Shown here: piece after piece, positions 57,046-64,000 of the stretch
How positions within the stretch are numbered: position 1 is the first letter of the stretch
How the letters are laid out: the number at the start of each line of letters is the position of its first letter
From: Bettongia penicillata ogilbyi
Taxonomy: Eukaryota > Chordata > Mammalia > Diprotodontia > Potoroidae
Length of the DNA: 64,000 nucleotides
Assembly (NCBI GenBank): GCA_023548195.1
Contig: JAJHZJ010000531.1
Location: forward strand, 7,799,900-7,863,899
Reading direction: 5' to 3'
Program-made: the position numbers and the translations under genes
The notes under the pieces: model-generated
Told to the model about the DNA's origin: nothing
The model's input: only the letters and a program-made list of their open reading frames with translations
Database searches by the model: none

Positions 57046-57310
57046 GAATCAGAAAGATCATTGTATCATAAATTTAAAACTGCAAAGACCGTAAGGCCAT
57101 CTCATACAATCCCCTCATTTTATAGATTGGGAACTAGAATCTCAGAGCAGTTAAGTGATTTGCTCATGCACTCACAGTAATAAATGGCAGAGACAATGGA
57201 ATCAGTTCACATTGGACCTCAGACACTACTAGCTTATGTGACTGGGCAAGTCACTTAACCTTTGTTTGCCTCAGTGTCCTCATCTGTAAAGTGAAAATAA
57301 TATCACCTGT
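57045..57310 (+). repeat. Two abutting SINE pieces
   Basis: 57050-57195 is a MIR-like core. 57200-57310 is a second SINE (CAGACACTACTAGCTTATGT, CACTTAACCTTTGTTTGCCT). Confidence 0.55.
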
Positions 57311-57499
57311 CTGCCTTAGTGTTATTTATGAATTGCTGTGGCCTAAAGAATTCACCTGATGTTACATTCTTCTGATGATAAATTTCTCTAACTTAAAACT
57401 AGACTGAGTCTTAATAGACAAGCATGAAAGTACCTTGATTGAACCATCCATACTCACATCTGCCCCAGTTTGATGAGACTTTTCAGCGCCTATTCTCTT

Positions 57500-57925
57500 T
57501 CATTTAAAAATTCAACTTTATTTTGATTTCAATTCTCTCTTTCCCTTTTTTCCCCTCACCTCCTCATTGCAAAGTTGAGAGAAACATAATCTGTTACAAA
57601 TATGTGTAGTCATGCAAAACAAATTTCTGCATCAGCATGTCACAAAAAAAAGACATACAAACTACACTCTCGAGTCCATCTGTCTCTAGAGGTGGATAGC
57701 CTATTTCATAATGAATCCTTTGGAATTATGCTTGACCATTGTCTTGATCAGAATTGATTACAGTATGATTATGTGAATTTTTTTCCTGGTTCTGCTCACT
57801 TTACTTTGCATCATTTCCTACAAGTTTTCTGAGGTTTCTCTGAAACTATTTGTTTCATCATTTCTTTAGACTCTTATTCTCCATTGGCATATATGGCAAT
57901 GGAGTCTTTCAGAGCAGTCACCTCC
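57500..57925 (-). mobile_element. L1 3' end, antisense
   Basis: + reads TTCAACTTTATTTTGATTTC, TAGTCATGCAAAACAAATTT, CAGAATTGATTACAGTATGA, TTTCCTGGTTCTGCTCACTT and CATCATTTCTTTAGACTCTT, the reverse complement of the marsupial L1 3' UTR. Confidence 0.75.
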
Positions 57926-58119
57926 ATGTTATAATGAGACATGCATGTAGGACTTTAATGGGGTTTGTTAGGTGTGTGTATACATAGAGCTAATTAATCA
58001 ATATACAGAGAACATATACATGCAAGGTATTATGCTAAAGTTTTGAGATTGCTGTTATTTCTGTATTAAAGCAACATACTGTCATAGATACATAGCTAAA
58101 TGATTATTTGACTTCAAAG

Positions 58120-58285
58120 TTACAAAATTTAGAGTTGGAAAGAACCCCATAGGTCATGTAGTCCAAACTTTTTGTTTTAAAGATGAGGAAAATGAGACTC
58201 ATAGAGGCCAAGTGGCCTCCTGAAGGCCGTGAGGGGATTCAGACCCAGAATCTTTGACTTCAAGTCCATCATTCTGTCTCCTGTA
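58120..58285 (+). repeat. MIR-like SINE
   Basis: GAGTTGGAAAGAACCCCATA, AAGATGAGGAAAATGAGACT and GACTTCAAGTCCATCATTCT. Confidence 0.6.
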
Positions 58286-58289
58286 AATC

Positions 58290-59366
58290 ATCACTCTCAT
58301 GATACTGACTCTTAAGTACTTACTCATTTTGGGAAATTGTACTTAAACATTGTTATTTAGTATTGGATAAATACTATAGAAGATATTTAAGATATTGTGC
58401 TTGCTTAGTTTTAATTTCGTTTGGTATACTTGATATACTTCAAATAATTGCAAGTGACTTAAAAGTGACATAGTTGTATCATTGGGAAAATTATATTGCA
58501 GTTTGTCATAGGATCTGTCATAGGATTTCATAACACATCCAAAAATATTTTTTAAATGAAAAATAGTTTCTTATGAAAGGAATTCTAGGAGTGCCTTGCT
58601 TCCTAAAGTTTTAGTACATCTAATGGTCATTAAGTCTACCTGCAGGCCTTTGATTTGTCATTTTTAAAGCTCTATAGCTAGTCAGAAGAGAAAGCATGTA
58701 GGGGTAAAAGAACATGAATTGGGTAGATGATGATGAATTAGAAGCATTTTTTGTTCTTTTATAAATATTTAGGTTCTTTATTTACCGTTTAATTGTCTTA
58801 TGCTGCAAAAATTCCATTAGCCTGATATACAAAGTAAAGGAGAAGCTACCTAGGTAGACTTTCACTGAAATCTACTATAAACAATTCATTAATGGTTTTG
58901 TACCTTTTCCCCTTGTAATTAAAATTGTTAAGATGAATTTTAATTTCTTAATGTTTTGTTGATTTTCTTATCAAAATTATAAAATATTTTTTCTTGTCTA
59001 ATTTAATTTAATCAATATCTAATTTAAATAATCTAATTTAATTAAACATTAAGTTTAAAAGTATATAAAACCATATGTACATGTACACTTGTATATCTGA
59101 GGCCTTCCATCAGAATTTTTTTTTTTTGAGCTGCTACAATCCCAACAGTTCATAATTGTGGCTTAGTCTATAATTCACCTTAAGGTATTGTTGTTATAAT
59201 GATTGATTACACATAATGAACTTTTAGATTTGGTATTCTTGTCTAAATCATGTGAACCTGAACTTTTCTGGGGTACAGTTTCCTTATCTACTTAAATTGG
59301 CAGGCGGAGTCAGGCCATATGACTTCCAAAATGTGGTCTGAAACCCTACTTTTAAGAAAATTCACA
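58290..59366. other. Unique AT-rich DNA
   Basis: Very AT-rich around 58900-59080 (AATTTAATTTAATC repeats). No gene recognised. Confidence 0.3.
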
Positions 59367-59595
59367 GTGAATGGGGAATAGAAAGTCATCTGGCCCTGCA
59401 GGACAAAAGAGAAGATGGGGACAAGAGAAGGGAGGGATGATAGAAGAGAGGGCAGATTGGTGATAGGGAAAATTAGAATGCTCGGTGTATTGGGGTGGGG
59501 GGAGGGAATAAAAGGGGAGAAAATTTGGAACCCAAAATTTTGTGAAAAATCAATGTAAAAAGTTAAATAAATAAATTTATATTTAAAAAAAAAAA
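59367..59595 (+). mobile_element. HAL1 copy 6, 3' end only
   Basis: Starts abruptly in the 3' UTR (GTGAATGGGGAATAGAAAGT). It runs through TTGGGGTGGGGGGAGGGAAT and GAAAATTTGGAACCCAAAAT to AAAAAGTTAAATAAATAAAT and an A-rich tail. This is ordinary 5' truncation. Confidence 0.88.
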
Positions 59596-59634
59596 AGAAA
59601 AGAAACTTCAGTAGGTTTTGGTAATAAGAGAAGC

Positions 59635-59882
59635 CAGGTAGCTCAGTGAATAGAGTGCCAGGCCTGGAATCTGTTAACATTGGACCTCAGACACTACTAG
59701 CTTATGTGACTCTGGGCAAGTCACTTAACCTTTGTTTGCCTCAGTTTCCTCATGTATAAAGTGGAAATAATAATATTACCTATCTTCCAGGGTTATTGTG
59801 AGGCTCAAATGAGATAAAATTGTAAAGTGCCTAGCATAGAACCTGCTACATAGTAGGTGCTATGTAAATGTTAGCTACTGTT
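59635..59882 (+). repeat. tRNA-headed CORE-type SINE (WSINE/MON1-like)
   Basis: Head AGGTAGCTCAGTGAATAGAG, middle GACTCTGGGCAAGTCACTTA, then GAGGCTCAAATGAGATAAAA and TGCTATGTAAATGTTAGCTA. It ends without the RTE-type tail. Confidence 0.7.
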
Positions 59883-60154
59883 TAAAAAATTACGTTACAC
59901 TCTGAAATTTTCATAAATCTCTGAAAATAAAATTAATAAATATTGAAGTAAATCGGATTGAAATGTTTCTTAAATACATGGTCTGCAGTTTTAAGTAGAA
60001 AACAATATAACTGTGGGCAAAAACAAAGCATTTACAATTAGACTTTTAGGGTAGCAATCTACTTTGAACTTCTCAGTCAGGTTTAGTATTACTATAAAAA
60101 TTTGAAGTGAATAGTATATTAATCTTATAATTTGTTTTCTTAGTTTTCTATTTT

Positions 60155-60195
60155 TTGGTTAATTTGAAGTTTTTTCTTTTTTCTTCTCGTTACAG
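60155..60195 (+). promoter_or_regulatory. GALNT1: Splice acceptor of the GALNT1 coding exon
   Basis: A run rich in T and C (TTTTTTCTTTTTTCTTCTCG within 60169-60189) is followed by TTACAG, with the AG at 60194-60195. This is a standard U2-type 3' splice site about 100 bases before the start codon. Confidence 0.8.
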
Positions 60196-60434
60196 GTTGT
60201 GAAGGTCATTTCTCATGAAACTGATTTGAAGTTATCTTCGAGATATTTCTATATTTATATATTTTAAAGAATTTTTGCATTTTATTTAAAGTGCCATGAG
60301 AAAATTTGCATATTGTAAGGTGGTCCTAGCCACCTCCTTGATTTGGGTACTTCTGGATATGTTTCTGCTGCTTTACTTCAGTGACTGCAACAAATGCGAT
60401 GAGAAAAAGGAGAGAGGGTTACCTGCTGGTGATG
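60196..60434 (+). CDS. GALNT1: GALNT1 first coding exon (5' UTR tail plus codons 1-46)
   Basis: This exon encodes the N-terminus of polypeptide N-acetylgalactosaminyltransferase 1, which transfers GalNAc from UDP-GalNAc to Ser/Thr of proteins in the Golgi. The ATG is at 60296-60298 with a purine at -3. The 46 complete codons give a short cytoplasmic tail (MRKFAYCK), one hydrophobic anchor at about residues 9-28 (type II signal-anchor), then the start of the lumenal stem with [17 protein letters not shown] recognise this as the conserved GALNT1 N-terminus. From memory the only change from human is Asp for Glu at residue 30. The exon begins after a pyrimidine-rich tract ending TACAG (60191-60195). 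It ends with one base of codon 47 (phase 1) before the donor GTGAGT at 60435-60440. The catalytic GT-A and ricin-type lectin domains must lie on later exons beyond the window. Identity is confident; the exact 5' exon boundary is inferred from the splice signal. Confidence 0.95.
60215..60229 (+). promoter_or_regulatory. Short upstream ORF in the GALNT1 5' UTR
   Basis: An ATG 81 bases before the GALNT1 start opens a four-codon frame, MKLI followed by TGA. It lies wholly inside the exon, so it would be in every transcript that uses this acceptor. Whether ribosomes use it is unknown. Confidence 0.45.
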
Positions 60435-60440
60435 GTGAGT
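60435..60440 (+). promoter_or_regulatory. GALNT1: Splice donor of the GALNT1 coding exon
   Basis: GATG|GTGAGT is a near-consensus U1 donor. The break after the first base of codon 47 gives phase 1, and the split codon starts with G as expected for the Val that follows Asp46 in GALNT1. Confidence 0.9.
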
Positions 60441-61544
60441 TAATTTTAAGAATTTTGAAAAAAATAGAGCTGTAGCATGCTAAAATTATGTTTGTATATT
60501 TTATTAGTAGGGAAAATGTATGTACTTAATCTTTTAAAAAAAATTGTTCCCAAATAAAATGATAAATTCTTGACTTTGTTAGGTTTTTGATGAATTCTTC
60601 CAATAGTTAAAGGGAAGAATAAAATATTCAGCCTTCTTAGCTATTATCTTATTTTTATGTTTATCGTTTTACTCAAATGTAAATTTACATTAAATGTAAA
60701 TGTACATTAAAGTACAAAATGGTAGGTAAATGAAGGTGATGGTTACTTCTTGACTACTGCTTTAAATAAAAAATATACAGAAGTAGTCAATGATTGAATT
60801 TCTTAATACATGAAATCTAGTTATATTCTCAGTTATCAACGGGATCAACGTCTCACTCTCCTATCTCATTCCAAAGGGATAAGAAGTTTAATGATGAGAG
60901 TTCTGTGGAGAGGCCACTTTGTCAACTAGAACAACTAAGATCTTGCTCTCTACATCAATCATGGGATCTGGTCCTGGTTGTTGAGAATGCTACAACATTT
61001 GAAAAGTAGGAGTAGGATCAGCAAGAAATCTGCAAATATAAAATGAGTCTGGCTAGGTTAACTGTAGCTATCCACAAGCCATCATATTGCAGTGCAGACC
61101 TAGCGACTTTAGTTATTATATATTTAGCTATACCTATAAATAATATAGTATATTATTTAGTTATTAGTTGTTTAGTTAATTCCATGCATTAGAACATCAT
61201 GATTTCATTAGCATATGAGGTGTTAGAATAAAAATAATTTGACATTTATGTAACCAGTATACTATTCAACTGTTCAAACTTTAGCTCTTTTAGTATTGGG
61301 TTATGAATATATAACTCAGAACTTTTCAAAGGAATTGTAGTGTATGTAGCCAGTTTTTCTGTAGAAACTTCAGTGTATCTGCTATTTTAATTGAATTTAT
61401 AGTCCACTTTTGGTTGCCTGCACTAGTGTGCTCACAGCTAATATAAACATGAGATAATTCTCTACATGTGTTTTGTTTTGTTTGTAGGAAGCTTTGTTTT
61501 TTTTTAATATTTAACTTTATGAGAGATAGGAATGGTAGATGTAT

Positions 61545-61650
61545 GGCCAGCTTTGAAGCAGGAAAATTTGGGTTCAATTCCTATTATGCTATGTGACCAT
61601 GATCAAATTATGTAAACTCTTGGGGTCTCTAGGAATTCTAAAACTTATCA
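61545..61650 (+). repeat. MIR-like SINE, head
   Basis: TTTGGGTTCAATTCCTATTA followed by GTGACCATGATCAAATTATG. Confidence 0.45.
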
Positions 61651-61799
61651 TAAAGTTGCAAAGTTGTGAATCTGCATAAGTGAAAAGAATTTCCATTGCT
61701 GGTGTTTCCCACACTGATTAAATCACAGGTCTTTCCCACTTTCCTGATTTTAACACTTCTTTCTATTTCTGCTCAGACTCAATTTAGACTCAAAAGCCC

Positions 61800-61885
61800 A
61801 TATATGTATGTATGAATATATATACACATACGCATGTGTGTACATATGTCACATACACATGCATACATACATGTGTGACTGGTAT
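61800..61885. repeat. Alternating purine-pyrimidine (TA/TG/CA) tract
   Basis: ATATATACACATACGCATGT-type text, imperfect. Confidence 0.75.
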
Positions 61886-61917
61886 TTTCAATCATATCTT
61901 CTTCCATATGTCTTATT

Positions 61918-62056
61918 TTTTTTGTGAGACAGTTGGGGTTAAGTGACTTGACCAGTATCACACAGCTAGTAAAATGTCTAGTGTCTGAGGTCGGATTTGA
62001 ACTCAAGTCCTCCAGTCTCCAGGGTCCATGCTCTATCTGCTGTACCACCTTGGCAC
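61918..62056 (-). mobile_element. tRNA-headed SINE with poly(A), antisense
   Basis: On + a T run (61917-61922) precedes AGTGACTTGACCAGTATCAC, GTCGGATTTGAACTCAAGTC and ATGCTCTATCTGCTGTACCA. It lacks the RTE tail and ends in A's, so it was probably mobilised by L1. Confidence 0.75.
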
Positions 62057-62163
62057 ATACTCCTCCCCTCCTCTCCTCCCCTTCTCTCCTCCCCTTCCCC
62101 CTCCCCTCCTCTCCTGTCCCCTCCCCTCCCCTTCTCTCCCCTCCCCTCCTCTCCTCTCCAACT
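62057..62163. repeat. Polypyrimidine (CCTCCCCT)n tract
   Basis: Over 100 bases of almost pure C/T on + in CTCCTCC/CCCCTCCCCT blocks, directly next to the SINE head. Confidence 0.95.
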
Positions 62164-62439
62164 TGGCTAAAATAGACATTCAATCAAATCTAGGTATCTG
62201 GTGTAAATCATGGAGTTACAGAAAATCTGAGGTTTATGAGACAGTTTTTTAAAACAAAGTTAGAGCTTTAAGCACATATTAAAAGGATTTCCTTTATTTT
62301 TACATTTGGTGTTTGTGGAATTTACAGAACTTCAAGATTGATTATACTAACATGTTTATGTAGCACTTTGTAGTTTACAAAATGCTTTATTCCAGTTATG
62401 AAGAAATGTCTCAGGAAAAGTTTGTAAACTAGATCAGCT

Positions 62440-62700
62440 AATCTCTCAATGAACTGAGCAACTATAGTTGTTAGGAAGCTTTTTCTTACTTCCAGTTGAA
62501 ATTTATATTTTTATGAAATTTATCTGTTGTTGCTATATTTGCAGTCTGGGGAAAAGTTCAAATCTAATAATCTCTTTAGTGTGATGACCTTTAAAGTATA
62601 TGAATACAGCTCTCGTATGTTCAGGCTCATCATCCCTAATTCCTTACTATACCTTTCTTGTATAATTCTTCTCTACTCAATTTCATGCAGGTAATGCCTA
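62440..62700 (-). mobile_element. L3/CR1-type LINE 3' end, antisense
   Basis: + reads GTTGTTAGGAAGCTTTTTCT and TTCAGGCTCATCATCCCTAA then TTCCTTACTATACC, the reverse of the L3 3' region (compare 18515-18870). Confidence 0.55.
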
Positions 62701-62724
62701 TAGCTGAGCACTTTTAGCTCTCAT

Positions 62725-63300
62725 TTCATTAAGTAATTCGTATTAAGTGCATACTATATGTAAGACATTCTAGGTGCTAGGAATTCAAAGGTCATTAAAA
62801 AGTAACCTTGTCATTATATACTTAAATTCTACTAAGAAGAATCTGATATGTATGCATAAGTGTAACAGAGGGTGGGATGTGTTTGGAGACAAAGAACTCT
62901 AGAAAGATTGGTGGAGGGAGAGAGCACTTAGCTTCATATTAAGAAGTGGCACATGAGCTGGGCCTTAAAGAAAGAGACATGAAGAAAAAGACAGACATGA
63001 GAAGGTGCATTCTACATGAGGCACAGGGAAGAGTTGGAAGTGAGTGGTAACTATCTTTTAATGTGCTGTAGTGGGCCATATAATCTTTAGTTTCAAGAAC
63101 AGTCAATATACTTTGGATTGAATACCAGTGCGTGTAAATGGAAATACTCTGAAATAAGGCTGCTAAAGGTAGGTTGTAACCAGATTGTACAGGACCTTAA
63201 TGACAGCTTAGAGAAATTTGTTTTGTCCTGTAGGAAGTAGGCTTTTGAAGGCTACTGAAGCTCAGGAAGGCTTTCAAATAAGGAAATAATATGTTAAGAC
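62725..63300 (+). repeat. Ancient interspersed repeat, long remnant
   Basis: AAGTGCATACTATATGTAAG, GCACATGAGCTGGGCCTTAA and CAGATTGTACAGGACCTTAA occur in the order of an old LINE-type 3' UTR. Family uncertain. Confidence 0.45.
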
Positions 63301-63317
63301 TTATGCATTGTAAATAT

Positions 63318-64000
63318 TTTTTTTTATTTATTTAACTTTTTACATTCATTTTCACAAAATTTTGGGTTCCAAATTTTCTCCCCTTTTCTCCCCTCCCCCC
63401 ACCCCAATACACCAAGCAATCTAATTTTCCCTCTCTCCAATCTGCCCTCTCTTCTGTCATCCCTCCCTTCTCTTGTCTCCATCTTCTCTTTTCTCCTGTA
63501 GGACCAGATGACTTTCTATTCCTCATTAACTGTATGTCTTCTTTCCTAGTAGCAACAGCAATACTAGACAGTTGTTCCTAAAACTTTGAGTTCCAAATTC
63601 TCCCCATCCCTCCCTCCCCACCCATTCCCTTTGAGAAGGCAGGCAATTCAATATAGGCCATATCTGTGTAATTTTGCAAATGTCTTCTCTGATAGTCGTG
63701 TTGTGTAAGACTAACTGTATTTCCCTCCATCCTACCCTGCCCTTCATTGTTTCTATTCTGTCTTTTGATCCTGTCCCTCCCCAAGTGTTGACTTCAAATT
63801 GCTCCCTCCTCCCTTTGCCCTCCCTTCCATCATCCCCCCGCCTTGCTTATCTCCTTCTCCCCCACTTTCATATACTGTAAGATAGGTTTTCATACCAAAA
63901 TGAGTGTGCATTTCATTCCTTCCTTTAGTCAAATGTGATGAGGGTAAACTTCTTGTTTTTTTTTTTTTTTCTCAGCTCTCCTCTTTATCCCTCCACTAAA
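63318..64000 (-). mobile_element. HAL1 copy 7, 3' end, runs off the right edge
   Basis: + begins with a T run then ATTTATTTAACTTTTTACAT and AAATTTTCTCCCCTTTTCTC, the reversed HAL1 3' end, and continues through the 3' UTR to the edge. It has no extra 3' sequence. ORF1, if present, lies beyond 64000. Confidence 0.9.

Larger units (their letters stand above)
1..60195 (+). other. GALNT1: Presumed GALNT1 intron 1 / upstream non-coding DNA
   Basis: No other host coding exon was recognised left of the GALNT1 exon, and the repeats described separately fill much of the interval. Because the exon starts with 5' UTR behind a splice acceptor, at least one non-coding exon lies upstream, either unrecognised here or beyond the left edge. 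No promoter-like CpG island was seen outside the GC-rich HAL1 leaders. Confidence 0.6.
60441..64000 (+). other. GALNT1: GALNT1 intron following the first coding exon
   Basis: The continuation of GALNT1 coding sequence does not appear before the window ends. The interval holds unique AT-rich DNA (about 60441-61540), SINE pieces, a polypyrimidine tract, L3/CR1 remnants and an antisense HAL1 3' end. Confidence 0.75.

Noticed and set aside
59340..59620. Possible target-site duplication for HAL1 copy 6 (AAGAAAATTCACAG and AAGAAACTTCAG)
   Set aside because: Too imperfect, and partly built from the A-rich tail, to claim.
61779..62183. Open frames of 83-134 codons across the C/T-rich tract
   Set aside because: Low-complexity Pro/Ser/Leu or Arg/Gly/Glu runs created by the polypyrimidine repeat and the SINE.
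1..64000. CRISPR arrays, operons, prokaryotic signals or a novel defence-type system
   Set aside because: The window has spliced vertebrate gene structure and mammalian retroelements throughout. Tandem repeats seen are microsatellites or HAL1 leader monomers.

Overview
This window looks like ordinary, repeat-dense DNA from a marsupial nuclear genome. Two things point there: tRNA-headed SINEs with a BovB/RTE-type tail (Mar1-like), and many L1-derived ORF1 genes beginning MPRKGKKNKT. I cannot choose the species. Host coding sequence is limited to one exon at 60196-60434 on the + strand. It encodes the first 46 residues of polypeptide N-acetylgalactosaminyltransferase 1 (GALNT1), a Golgi type II membrane enzyme that starts mucin-type O-glycosylation. 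About 60 kb to its left therefore reads as GALNT1 intron 1 or upstream DNA, and the right edge is the next intron. No prokaryotic genes, CRISPR array, tRNA gene or rRNA gene is visible.

The dominant feature is a family of L1-related elements of about 2.8-3 kb that carry ORF1 but no ORF2, the layout of HAL1 ('half-L1') retrotransposons. Seven copies or parts are seen: 1-2469 (-, runs off the left edge), 19586-25393 (-, interrupted), 20529-23487 (+, inside the previous one), 26900-29744 (-), 45216-48090 (-), 59367-59595 (+, 3' end only) and 63318-64000 (-, runs off the right edge). Three have perfect 13-15 bp target-site duplications. Two unrelated 5' leaders occur in the family: an older type (1-2469 and 19586-25393) and a GC-rich type with about 75-80 bp tandem monomers (the other three full-length copies). 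Four of the five full-length copies keep an AAGATGG-type YY1 motif close to the 5' end. Every ORF1 is broken. The least damaged is in the inner + copy, which has one frameshift.

Layout. 0-2.5 kb: HAL1. 2.5-18 kb: unique DNA with L1, L2, L3/CR1 and SINE fragments and an antisense Y-box protein retropseudogene near 8.3 kb. 18.5-26.6 kb: a three-level nest, L1 containing HAL1 containing HAL1. 26.9-29.7 kb: HAL1. 30-39 kb: L3/CR1, L2, SINEs, an LTR and a small hAT-like element. 39.6-40.9 kb: antisense BovB-like RTE. 44.4-48.1 kb: L2 endonuclease relic and HAL1. 49.5-53.6 kb: LTRs and an L1 with an inverted 5' half. 53.6-60.2 kb: old repeats and a HAL1 tail. 60.2-60.4 kb: GALNT1 exon. 60.4-64 kb: intron with SINEs, a polypyrimidine tract and another HAL1.

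The mobile elements form partner sets. HAL1 presumably relies on L1 ORF2 protein supplied in trans, and the Mar1-type SINEs on the RTE. All annotations come from reading the sequence and from remembered family consensus sequences. No database search was run.
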